Shown: one piece after another, positions 33,616-44,300 of the stretch
Numbering within the stretch: the stretch's first letter is position 1
Layout: every line of letters starts with the position of its first letter
Origin: Podospora pseudocomata
Lineage: Eukaryota; Ascomycota; Sordariomycetes; Sordariales; Podosporaceae
Length of the DNA stretch: 64,000 nt
Direction of reading: 5' to 3'
Assembly: GCF_035222375.1 (NCBI RefSeq)
Contig: NC_085888.1
Coordinates: 2,976,001-3,040,000, forward strand
Notes under the pieces: model-generated
Seen by the model: only the letters and a program-made list of their open reading frames with translations
Database searches by the model: none
Told to the model about the DNA's origin: nothing
Made by a program: the position numbers and the translations under genes

Positions 33616-35244
33616 CTAATGCTTCAAGCTCTCCTCAAACAGCTGCCCCAACTCCTCCCTCTCCTGTTCCAACTCTTTCGCCAACCCGGGAGCCAAAACC
33701 AGCACCCTAGCCTGCGGTATCGTCCCCTCGACCAACCCCTCAATATCCTTCCTCTCAAACCCCAGCTCGCCCAACCCCCTGGGCTGATCCCCCAGCTCCT
33801 CCAAAAACTTTTTAATCGCCTCGCCCAACACCTCCCCCGCGCTCTCCCTCTTGACATTGCTCACATCAACCCCAAACGCCTCCGCCGCCTGGAGATGTCG
33901 ATCAGGGTTACTCGCCGCCGTAAACTTGAACACCGCAGGCGCAGTCACCGCCACGCTGACCCCATGGGGAATAATCGGATCGCTGACGTCATAACCGGCG
34001 TGTTTATACCCCTTGTTCTGCCCCGAGATAGGGTACGACATCCCATGACAGAGGTGAACACCTGCATTGCCAAACCCGACACCGGCAAGGGTGGCAGCGA
34101 GGAGCATCTCCGACTGTGCCTCCGTGTCTTCCGGATCTCTGACCGCGCGGGGGAGGTATTTGACCGTTGACCTCAGCGCGGACAAACTAAAAATATCGGA
34201 AATGGGGTTCGAGCCTTGGTATGCCGGCCGTAAAATGGGGTTTGTAGGGCGGGGTGTGCGTTCATAATACGGGATTGCGGTCCATGATTCTAGGGAGTGA
34301 CATAACACGTCCAGACCGGAAGCGGCCTTAACAGCCGAGGGCATGGTTGCCGTGTTGAGGGGGTCGCAGATCCCAAGCGTGGGTTTGAGGTTTCTGTGGG
34401 CGATGCCTGTTTTCGCCTTGCGGGATGCGAGGTCGAAGATGGCGGTGCCGGTTGTTTCGGAGCCGGTTCCGGCCGTGGTTGGGATGGCGATAAGGGGTTT
34501 TAGCTTGCGGTCTATCGGGCGGCCGAGGCCGAGCGGGGCGTTGACAAAGTCCATGAAGTTGGCTTCGGGGTAGGAGGAGTAGAGGTTCATTAGCTTGGCG
34601 GTGTCGATTACGGAGCCGCCGCCGACGGCGAGGAAGGCGTCGGGGTTGTAGGGGAGGGTCCAGGCGATGGCTTCTTTGATGCTGGGAGGGGGTTAGTGAG
34701 GGAAGGCGGGGAGAAAAGGGGAGGGACGTGCGAATAATCTTTGGGCTCGATCTTGACTTGGTTAAAGACTTTGTACTCGATCCCTGGCTGGCTGTCGAGT
34801 GCCTCCCGAACCGCTCTCATCGCCTGCAGCTGGTCCACTGTCTTGTCTGTCACGACGGCGACCTTTCTGACCCCCATGTTGCTCAGATCCATGCCTACTT
34901 CCCTCGTCACCCCGGGACCGAACCGGATGGAAGAGGCAGCCATTTCGAAGGCGTACTCCTTCAGCTTGGAAGGGTCCTGAGACGGGGTGGCATATCCCCT
35001 CTTGCTGCCATTCTGCACCCTATCCGCAAAGCGGGTGACCTGGGTTCTTTGTTGGTGCTGGGTGTGGTGGTGATGGCCGGGGTTGGAGTGGCATGGGCAG
35101 TTTGGGGGATGAGTATATTGAATTGTGCGGAGGAGGGAGGCGGCTTTGGTTGCCCGCTGTTCATCTCATCAGTTCTCCTTCCATGATTCATGACCTTGAC
35201 GATAAAGAACTCACGTTGGGCAGGGCTCGGATAGCGCCGGACAT
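33616..35244 (-). CDS. Mitochondrial hydroxyacid-oxoacid transhydrogenase (ADHFE1 type)
   Basis: Iron-containing alcohol dehydrogenase family. The enzyme oxidises 4-hydroxybutyrate to succinic semialdehyde while reducing 2-oxoglutarate to D-2-hydroxyglutarate. Exons 35244-35215, 35156-34732 and 34681-33616 give about 506 aa. The N-terminus (MSGAIRALPN, then RATKAASLLRTIQYTH and a His/Gln-rich run) is basic and fits a mitochondrial presequence. AVGGGSVIDTAKL and PTTAGTGSETTGTAIF are the NAD and substrate motifs. SGLDVLCHSLES and HLCHGMSYPISGQNKGYKH carry the iron-binding histidines. The first intron is GT-AG (58 nt). The second, 34682-34731, joins in phase only with a GC donor (GCACGT); its CTAAC branch and CAG acceptor are normal. 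Family call is firm; direct substrate proof is lacking. Confidence 0.9.
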
Positions 35245-35717
35245 GGTGATGGTTCCAAAAGCTTACCTATTCAAAGGCACGCGTGAGTAAACGGTCACAA
35301 AAGGCGACAAATACATCCAATGGCCAACCAAGACAAGACCTATTTAAATGGGAGACAAAGTAAGTGATGTTGTAGGTTCCAGTTCCTGCATGCGATGCAA
35401 ACCGGCGAGGCCCGAGGTCGTCCCAAGTCCACCCCTCCCTCCTCCAAACAACCCCGGTTTACCCCACACTCCGGCTGGCATCTTCCGCGTCTTCTTTGTG
35501 TAATACCATTGGCCACCAAATTATCCGGGGTTGGGGTAGCTGCAGATCATGGCCCACCGAGTGGAGATTCCCCCGCACCGTTCAACAGCAACAACACCAT
35601 CCATCATCAATTCAGGGGGGAAAGATATCCCAAGGTGAAGCAAACCAAAAATAAACAACGCCTTTTTGTATCTACCAAAACTACCCTCGCTAAAATGACA
35701 TGTTCAAAAACGGCAAC
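35245..35717. promoter_or_regulatory. Upstream region of the transhydrogenase gene / MET10 3' flank
   Basis: 473 bp between the transhydrogenase start codon and the MET10 stop codon, both genes being on the minus strand. It should contain the former's promoter and the latter's terminator. No motif I can name. The 108-codon frame 35395-35721 is probably chance. Confidence 0.5.
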
Positions 35718-38700
35718 TTAGTACACCTCCAACACATACCTTCCGTCCTCTTTCAGCCTCTCAATCTCCTTCCTGGGATCAACCTTCCGCCCGCTCTGCT
35801 TAGCCTCAGTAGCAATCGCCTCCTCCAACACAGCAGTAACATCCGGCACCGGCCAAGTGGGACCGCACAGGTAGAAAGATCCCTCCTCCTCAATATAAGC
35901 CTTGACAATATCACTCATCGTCTGCCTCATGCGATCCTGAATGTAGATCTTTTCAGGCTGGTCACGAGAAAAGGCAGCGCCGAGGAGGGTGAGCACGCCG
36001 GCGTCCATGTACGCCTCCCACTCCTCGCCATAGAGGTACTCCTCTCTGCGGTGACGGGAACCGAGATACAAGAGAATGGAACCAATCTCCTTGCCCTGAG
36101 CCTTCTGCATAGCGCGGTACTGGACAAAGGCACGGAAGGGAGCGAGACCGGTACCAAGACCGGCCATGATCAAGGGAGCCGTGTCCTTGGGCGGCAGCTT
36201 CATGACTGAGGGCTTGACGGAGGCGATGACGGGGGTGCCGGGCTTGAGACCAGAGAGGTAGCGCGTGGCTTGACCCTGGCGGGTGCGGCCCTGGCTGTCA
36301 ACCCAGTCGACGACGACAATCATCAGAGCAACGGAAGTGGGAGTGACGGCCTGAGCAGACGCGATGGAGTACTCTCTGCGCTTGAGAGGGGAGACGATGC
36401 GGACAAGGTCCGGGAAGGATGGGTGAGCCGACTTGAAGGTCTGGAAGACATCAACGTAGGTGGCGGTGTCAACCTCGGAGAGCTTCTTGAACTCTTCGGC
36501 ACCCTCCTTGCTGCCGAGGAACTCGATCTTCTTCTTCTCAGCCTCATCGGTGGCGAACTCGGCGAGGGACTCGAAGAAGCGCTTGGGAGGCTTGCCGAGA
36601 ATGTCGATGTTCTGGAGGAGAGACTGGTAGATGGTACGAGTCTCGAAGACGGCCGGGTTCTCGCGCGAGGGGACCTGGACAAGGTCATCACCGTTGAGAC
36701 CGTACCACTCAATGAAGTCCTGGACCTGCTTGGGGTCGTTATCGGCGTGGATGCCGAGCGCCTCGCCGATGTTGTAGGTGAGGCCAGAGGTGCCGAGATC
36801 GAACTCGATGTGGAAGATGTTGCGATCGTAGGTGAGGGGAGTCAGTCTGCGGTTCTCCTTGACGTGGATGGTGTGAGTCTTGACGGTGAGATCAGGGCGA
36901 AGCTCAGTCTTGAGGCCGTAAGCCTCCTGGAAAGCAAGACCCTTGGCAATCTCCTGCCAGGTGCTGACCTGCAGAGCCGACTCAGCCTCCCCCTTGTCAA
37001 AGGCAACAAAGCTGGTGGGCTTGAGCTCCTCTACAAGAGAGATGGCAGCGGCGTCCTCCTCAGCCCAGGTAGCGGGAACCTCAACCTTGTGAAGGGCTTG
37101 GGCGAGGGCATCGGCAACCTCAACAAGAGTGACCTGGTCGCCAGAGAGGCCACCAAGCTTGACGAGCTTCTCAGCCTCAAGGTCAGGGCGAGCGACCTGC
37201 AAGAAGGCAAGCTCGGCAAGAAGCTGGGCGCGGTTCTCCAAAGCAGGGGAGAAGGAAGAGTCAAGAGCAAAGAGCTGGAGACTCTTCTCCTGGATCTCCT
37301 TTCTGACGGAGGCAGGGATGCGCTTCTCGATCTCCTCAGCCTTGAAGTTGGGCAGACGAACGGCCAACTTGCCGCCAGCCTTTACACTCTTGACGATAGC
37401 AACCTCCTTGAGAAGCTTCTCCTCGCCAACGAAAACAACATCCGCCTCCTCGACAGCGAAAGGAGCATCCACTGGCTTCTCGGAACTCCTGATCTCAGTG
37501 CGGACAACACCACCCTGGATGAGGCTGTTGTAAGTCTCGTGAACCGAGATGTTGTTGAACGACTCGCGAGAGAGGAGCCTGCCAAGGACGGAAGCCGAGG
37601 CAACGGCCTCGGAGTTGTCGACATCCCAGAAGATGTACTGCTGGGCCTGCTCAAGGGAGCTCAAGGTCAAGGAGACCTCGGCGTGATCGTCTTTGCTGGT
37701 GATCTTGCTGAGAACAGTGGCGATGGAGCTGGGGGTGTGGACGGTGGAGGCAGGGTACTTGAAATCAACGACAGCAGGCTCTTGCGACCATCTATCGGCA
37801 AAGGTGACCGCAGTCAGGACATCAGAGTAGAGGGCAGACTGGACAGAGGCATCCTCCACAGCCGAAGCATCACGGACTTGGCCAAGAACGGCAATCTGGC
37901 GAACCGAATCCGGGAGGGCCTCGAGGAAAGCCTCCTCGATGAATGGGCGGTAGATGCGGACATTGAGAGCACCAACCTTCTGGCCCTGAGCAGCCAAAGT
38001 ATCAACGACCTGCTTGGCAAGCTGAGCCTCGGCGCTGCCAAAGACAACAAGGACAGTCTCAGCGGCCTCGTGACCGTGGTACTCGAAAGGAGCATACGAA
38101 GTGCCGAGCTGGCTGTTGAACAGGCGCAAAAGCTCGACAACCTTGCCAGCGGTGTCCAACCTCTTGTTCAGGGCACCAGCCTCCTGGGAGATGCACTTGT
38201 AGACCTCGGCAATGCTGGACTCGCTGAGCGCATCCACCACCCTCAAAGTCTCCCTGGCGGTGCGGAGACCGTCGTAGACGTGGAGGGTAGGCAGAAGGGA
38301 AGCCAGGAGAGTGGCGAAGAGAGCCATGTGCTGGACCTCCTGAGCCGAGGAGGTCGAGACGAGACCGAGACCAAGGTCCTCAGCCAGCTGAAGGGCGCTC
38401 TCGTACTCGGTGATGAGGCCATCGCTATTGGAGTAGTCGGCAGCGGCGACGTGGGCAACGAAGGGGCTCGAGACGCCATAGAGGAGAGACAGTTGGTCCA
38501 AGGCCGCGCGCAAGTGCCGGAGGCTCAGCGAGGGGGCAAGGAGGGTCTGGGGAATGCGCCTCTTGCTGAGGTCAAAGTCCTTGGAGAAGATGTAACCAAG
38601 CGCAAAGGTGCCGGCACCGGCTCTGGTCTGGAGAGGGACAACAGTGGTGGTCTCGCCATGGATGTTCTTCTCCTGGGCTTGCGACCAGTCCTTGACGGCC

Positions 38701-38906
38701 GCATCGAGATCGAAGGTCTCGGGGGAGAAGGAGAAGATCTTGTCGGAAAGCTTGTAAGCAGCCTGCTGGACGAGGAGCTGGCTCGTCACGTAGGTTGGGC
38801 CGGAGATGGAGCTGAGGGGCACGGTCTTCTTGAAGCCGGAGGAGACGGTGCTGGTCTCAACGACCGGGGCAACGCCTCCGGTGGTCTCTTCGTGCTTCAG
38901 CTGCAT
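35718..38906 (-). CDS. MET10: Sulfite reductase (NADPH) flavoprotein subunit, Met10 type
   Basis: Alpha component of assimilatory sulfite reductase, which passes electrons from NADPH through FAD to the haemoprotein subunit (Met5) for the six-electron reduction of sulfite to sulfide in cysteine/methionine synthesis. Single exon, 1062 aa, close to yeast Met10. The N-terminal two-thirds resembles the pyruvate:ferredoxin oxidoreductase-like region of fungal Met10, not an FMN flavodoxin domain, as expected. From about residue 665 a ferredoxin-NADP reductase module follows: RREYSIASAQ (about 844) binds FAD, GLGTGLAPFRAF (about 916) and LLYLGSRHRREEYLYGEEW bind NADPH, and FYLCGPTWPVPDV is near the end. 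The C-terminus EDGRYVLEVY is diagnostic. Codon use is strongly C-biased, and the antisense strand is open over nearly the whole length as a result. Confidence 0.95.
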   Translation of the reverse strand: MQLKHEETTGGVAPVVETSTVSSGFKKTVPLSSISGPTYVTSQLLVQQAAYKLSDKIFSFSPETFDLDAAVKDWSQAQEKNIHGETTTVVPLQTRAGAGTFALGYIFSKDFDLSKRRIPQTLLAPSLSLRHLRAALDQLSLLYGVSSPFVAHVAAADYSNSDGLITEYESALQLAEDLGLGLVSTSSAQEVQHMALFATLLASLLPTLHVYDGLRTARETLRVVDALSESSIAEVYKCISQEAGALNKRLDTAGKVVELLRLFNSQLGTSYAPFEYHGHEAAETVLVVFGSAEAQLAKQVVDTLAAQGQKVGALNVRIYRPFIEEAFLEALPDSVRQIAVLGQVRDASAVEDASVQSALYSDVLTAVTFADRWSQEPAVVDFKYPASTVHTPSSIATVLSKITSKDDHAEVSLTLSSLEQAQQYIFWDVDNSEAVASASVLGRLLSRESFNNISVHETYNSLIQGGVVRTEIRSSEKPVDAPFAVEEADVVFVGEEKLLKEVAIVKSVKAGGKLAVRLPNFKAEEIEKRIPASVRKEIQEKSLQLFALDSSFSPALENRAQLLAELAFLQVARPDLEAEKLVKLGGLSGDQVTLVEVADALAQALHKVEVPATWAEEDAAAISLVEELKPTSFVAFDKGEAESALQVSTWQEIAKGLAFQEAYGLKTELRPDLTVKTHTIHVKENRRLTPLTYDRNIFHIEFDLGTSGLTYNIGEALGIHADNDPKQVQDFIEWYGLNGDDLVQVPSRENPAVFETRTIYQSLLQNIDILGKPPKRFFESLAEFATDEAEKKKIEFLGSKEGAEEFKKLSEVDTATYVDVFQTFKSAHPSFPDLVRIVSPLKRREYSIASAQAVTPTSVALMIVVVDWVDSQGRTRQGQATRYLSGLKPGTPVIASVKPSVMKLPPKDTAPLIMAGLGTGLAPFRAFVQYRAMQKAQGKEIGSILLYLGSRHRREEYLYGEEWEAYMDAGVLTLLGAAFSRDQPEKIYIQDRMRQTMSDIVKAYIEEEGSFYLCGPTWPVPDVTAVLEEAIATEAKQSGRKVDPRKEIERLKEDGRYVLEVY

Positions 38907-41327
38907 GATAATGTCGGTTTCGGGGGTTCAATGGCAAGGAGGGAGAAGAAGGAGGGGTACTCTTGAAGGCGTCTTCAAGAGCAAAGACTCGGCCGCTCGC
39001 GAAATATCGAGGCAATAGCGTAGTAAGGGGCCCAGGGGTTGCCTCGAAGCGCTCACGAACTGAGCAGACAGAAAGAAGAGACGGCGCCAGCGGGAACAGC
39101 TGGTTTTGAAGAAGGCGAAAAGGAGAAAAATTGGAGATGAGTCTTGGGAAAAAAATAAAAACAAAAAATAACAACCTACCGTTCTCCTCGGCCGGAGCAA
39201 CTTCCCCATAAGTGCCGCATCTCACAGCCAAAATCTTTGGTAAAAGCAGTCTTTGGGGCGTTGGACCCTTGCTGCGATTCGAGGCTCGCGTTGATGGATG
39301 TCGATTGCGTGATTGTGAGCTAACCGCATTTGGTGGAAATGTGGGGGGACTTGAAGGTTTGGGGATGTTGGTTTGTAATGCAGCACAGTCAGGGTTGGGG
39401 TTATGCCTGACAAGATGTCTGTATCTCGTGGCGATGTCGGCTGTCGGTGCTGGTGATTGTTCGGCTTCTTTGACCGACAGCCGACCAGGCATAATTTGCT
39501 TTTGTTAGGACGATTTCTTTGTAGGAAGAACCCACGAGATAGGATTAACAACGGCCTGTCTTGAACAGATCAAACGATCCATGTTCAACTGGTTGGAGAC
39601 CTTGCGATGTCGCACTCTAGCGGCAATGACGTGATCTCGGCGGCGAATGTGAGTCTCGTGTGACTGTACTGGGGTGGAAATCCAAGAGACGTGTTGATCT
39701 TGACGAAGAGAGTTTCAATTCTGTCCTTTGTGGCCTCAATCATCTGTTGCTGCTTCAGATGGAGATGCCTTCACGGCGATGTGTCGTTGACAGGAAATGT
39801 GTGCCAGACAGCATGTCCCTGGCCCCTCCATCTCTTGGCATGCGGGTTGTCCACTGTCAGGCGGGGCACGTTTTTGATGTGGGGTAATGCCATTCTGCGG
39901 GGGAGTGGGCGTCATCTGCTCTCCTCACTATCGCAGCACAGCATGATGGTGATGGTAAGACAATATGGAAACAATCTACCTGGATGCTGTGCCTGTGAAA
40001 TAGAAACAGTCTGATATTCCACCACAATCATCGCCGGGAATACCATCGCCTTCCAGATGCATTTCCGTCCAACCTGATGTCTCATCCCATCACCACATGG
40101 CAATTGTAAAGATAGCTCGGAAGAATGCAGAAATAGGTATCTTGCGGAACCGGGAAGGTAGCACACCACCGCAGCTTCGGATATGGCACCCGGCTTGGAA
40201 ATGGAAACATGAGTTCAAGACGTCGAGGTCCCGTGAGCCATATGCTTATCGGGACGGCAAACAATCCCATGCGTCACTGATTCCGATTTCACATTTCCCG
40301 GTTCGGCAGCAAAGCCTGCGACTTTTGTGCGGCGCGCTGTGCCAATCAACTGCATAAGGCCCCGGCTGCCGCAAGAACGTCTCTGTCAAAATGCAAGCCA
40401 CAAACAGCGCCCATCAATTGTAGATGGCCTTGGCGTTGTCAGCACCCGACGACATGTCTTCCAACTTCGAGACTCTTCCGAGAAGATGTGCCCGGGTCCC
40501 ATTCAATGACTAATTCTGCCGCGAGAATGACAGGCCCAGACTGACGGAAGATGGGGAACAAAGACAGCCATGATGATGGACACGGTCGGTAGGTGCCGGA
40601 CAGGGGCCGTGTCTCCGGTGATGCTCTCTGACCTCGATCCGATGCCTACAAAGATAAACTTCAACATGTTGGACAGGTATCTCGGTTGGCAATGGCTACT
40701 GTGGAGCCGGCTGGGCTGGGTGGTGCATCAGATCGAAGATGGAAGGCGTGGTCGACTGCAGTCCCGCGAGTCCCCAAAGTCTTGCGCAAAAGCGTGCCGC
40801 CACAACGACAGGTTGCAGGGTGACTCTATCGACTGCGTCAATTGTGCGGAAAGTCAGCCAGTTGACAAATCTGATGGCTGCATCAGCGCCCGCCACTCGA
40901 CCCCTTTGCTCAGGTTATTATCTTTGCAATCTGCTCTATCTGCTTGAGCTTGCCTCTCACAGCTCATCTCGTCGCCCAGCGTACACCACCAGGCGCAAGC
41001 ACTCCGAACTACTTATACTGGGTACATTCCAGCCTGACGACGACCTGTTTCCGGCATCTTCTCGGCCACAGCCCGAACAGGACACTTGTGTGCAGGTTTT
41101 GACAACCTTGGCGAGTTCAGGCTATATCGCGCTTCTGCTCGCCAGAGGTCCGCACTTCCTATAACGGCAAGTATTAATATACCGCCGTTGCCCATCACCA
41201 CTCACATCGCTACTGGCCGTTGTCCAAGGCTCGGCATCAGGTAGCCGACGGACGACAGCCTACCGTTGATACATCATCGTGTCACCCACCGTCGTTGTAC
41301 CCGGCAGACAAGCCCAATCTATCCGCC
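38907..41327. promoter_or_regulatory. Long divergent region MET10/copper ATPase
   Basis: 2.4 kb. The first 600 bp are CT/A-rich on the MET10 side and probably include a long 5' leader; a GTAGGTTG...AACCAG segment on the minus strand (about 39180-39105) could be a leader intron. The rest has only short overlapping frames. I see no transposon ends, tRNA or long repeats. Confidence 0.45.
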
Positions 41328-44300
41328 ATGGCACCCACCAGCGGCACGCCTGCGCCCGCCTTGCCGACTGAGACTGCCACGACCTCGTTCCTCCTCGCAA
41401 ACCTGCACTGTCCCACCTGTGTCTCGACTATAAAGACTGTCTTACAAGAGTATGGCAGCAACATCGTCAAATGGGTTTCACCGAACATCGTTACGTCCGT
41501 GGTCACTGTTGAGCACAGTCCAGCCGCCTCCCTCCAGCACATGCATAAGCTGCTCGAGGAGAACGGCTTCGAGGTATGCGGTGTCACAACATCGTCTGGT
41601 AGCATCTCGAACCTCGACATGGGCATGGAAATGGGAGACCTCAACCCCTACGGAGAGGGAAGCTCCTCTCAGAATGAGCCGTCCGGTTCCGCACTGACCC
41701 GATGGATGAACCCTTTTCGACCCCTTGCCTCGAAACCCGAGAAAGTAAAGGCCCATCTTCAAAACTGCGCGCACTGCCAAAACTCGAAGGAGCATGAACT
41801 GGAAGAAATGCACCATATCGAGAGCCTTGTTCCCGTGCAGACAAACACGAATCCTACCAGCTTGTCTGTCATCCAGGAAAAGGATCCACACACCTTTGTC
41901 GCGATCGAAAGTGCCGACGCCTTGTCACCACAGCCAATATGGAGAGCCACCCTTGCCGTTGGAGGGATGACCTGTGGAGCTTGCGTCAACATGATATCGG
42001 AAGGGCTGAAGCAATACGACTGGATCTCCAAGACCACTGTCAATCTTCTCAACAACAGCGCCATTGTTGATTTGACAGAACCAAATCGAACAGACAACCT
42101 GGTACGAGTTATCGAAGAACTGGGATACGAGGCCACACTCAGCCAAGTAGTTGTTGTCCAACCAAAGAAGCGGAAAAACAAGTCGGACACATGGCAAGCT
42201 ACAGTGGCCATCGGCGGGATGACTTGTGCATCCTGCACCAACGGGATCACGGAGGGCTTGAAGAAGCTGGATTGGATCGATGATGTTGCGGTCAACCTGC
42301 TCTCCAACAGCGCCACGGTTAAGTTCCATGGTCAGCACAACGCGTCGAGGATCGTTGAGGCTATCGAAGAGCTAGGGTTTGACGCAGTTGCTGACAGCGT
42401 GATCAGCTTGGGTGAGAAGGAGACAGAAGACAACGAAAGAGCGGTGGAGATCAGGATAGATGGTTTACATTGCGATCTTTGTCCAGCACGGGTGGTAAAC
42501 TGTCTTGGTGGATTTCGACGTCAGCTTGAGATCAACAACCCCCCCACTCGTTCTCGGCCTGTCATTAGGGTCACCTACGTCCCTGACGCCCCTTTTTTCA
42601 CAGTCCGACAAATCCTTGCGGCCATCGACGCCAGCGACCCCGGCTTCAGGGCATCCATTTACCATCCTCCCACCTTGGAAGAAAGATCCAAGCTCATCCA
42701 ACGAAAGCACCAGAGGGCCATCTTATACCGGGTGATCTTCACCGGCCTCGTCTGCATCCCCACCTTTGTCATTGGCATCGTCTACATGATGCTGATTCCC
42801 CACGAAAAGGCGCACACTCTCATGAAACCGTGGACCTCCGGTATCAACCGGGCCCAAATCGCGCTCTTCATCCTCGCCACCCCAGTCTACTTTGGCGCCG
42901 CCGATGTCTTCCACAGGAGCGCCGTCAAGGAAATCGCCACGCTATGGCGCCGCGGCAGCAGAGTGCCGATTCTGAAGCGCTTCTACAAATTTGGCAGCAT
43001 GAATACGCTCATGTCGCTTGGCACGTCGGTGGCCTACTTTGCGTCGGTTGCTCAGATGATTGCTGCTGCCGCAAGCCGTGCTACCGAGACGCATGATGGG
43101 AACTTTTACTATGATACTGTGGTGTTTTTGACTTTCTTCTTGCTGCTGGGGAGGTACATTGAGAGTTATAGCAAGAAGAGGACGGGAGACGCGGTGGAGC
43201 TACTGGGGAGGCTGAGGCCTACTACGGCGATATTAGTCAGCGGGTTTGGGTCCGAGAAGGAAGGGGATGAGGTTGTCAAGGCGGATTTGCTTGACTTTGG
43301 GGATGTGGTCAGGGTGCCACATGGGGCGTCCCCGCCGAGCGATGGCGTGGTGATTGGTGGGGAGAGTAGCTTTGATGAGTCGAGTTTGACGGGGGAGTCG
43401 AGGCTGGTGAAGAAGGGGGCGGGGGATCGGGTCTTTTCGGGGACGGTCAATAAGGGGTCGTCGATTCTGGTGAGGATTACAGGGGTGGCGGGCAAGTCGT
43501 TGCTGGATCAGATTGTCAATGTGGTGAGGGAGGGGCAGACGAAGCAGGCCAAGATTGAGAGAGTGGCGGATTATCTGACTTCGTACTTCGTGCCCGCCAT
43601 CACGGCTTTTGCGATTTTGACGTGGGTTGTCTGGTTTTCGTTGGGGTATGGGGGTAGGCTGCCGGAGCACTTTCTGAGCAAGACTACAGGAGGGTGGATT
43701 GCGTTCAGCCTCCAGTTTGCAATTGCCGTGTTTGTGGTGGCTTGTCCTTGTGGTCTTGGGCTTGCGGCTCCGACGGCAATTTTCGTTGGGAGTGGATTGG
43801 CGGCGAATCATGGCATTTTGGCCAAGGGAGGTGGTGAGGCTTTTGAGAAGGCGAGTCGGATCGACTGTGTGGTCTTTGACAAGACGGGAACCTTGACGAC
43901 GGGAGGGGAGCCCAAGATTACTGACGCTGAGATCCACGGTGAGGGAACACCGGAGGAGAGTACCTTTTTGGCTGCTTTGAAGGGTGTCGAGGAGAATAGC
44001 AGCCATCCGATTGCCAAGGCGATTATCACATTCTGCACCATCAACAAGGAGCTGCCCCAGGTCACAGCCAACAATCTACAGGAGCTTCCTGGGAAGGGCA
44101 TGAAGGCGATGTGCCAGGCTGCTACTCCTGAGGCTTCATTTGAGCTGATCGTTGGCAACGAGGCTCTGATGAAGGACTTTGGTGTCGTGATCTCACCCGA
44201 AACTTCACAGAGTCTTGAGAGGTGGAAGACGGAGGCCAAGTCTATCGCTCTGGCTGCCACCAAGTTGCCCTCTTCCGGTTGGACACTCGCTGCCGCTCTC

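Noticed and set aside
36270-38966. 898-codon plus-strand frame across MET10
   Set aside because: Antisense shadow of a strongly codon-biased gene; low-complexity Leu/Gly/Glu-rich product with no domain.
40905-40911. TTTGCTC upstream of the copper ATPase, like a Mac1 copper-response site
   Set aside because: Single 7-mer, expected by chance in 2.4 kb. Mac1 acts in low copper, while an exporter should respond to high copper.
41220-41327. Upstream in-frame start for the copper ATPase
   Set aside because: Adds 36 residues of Ser/Pro-rich sequence; the later ATG has a better context (GCCATGG). Not disproved.
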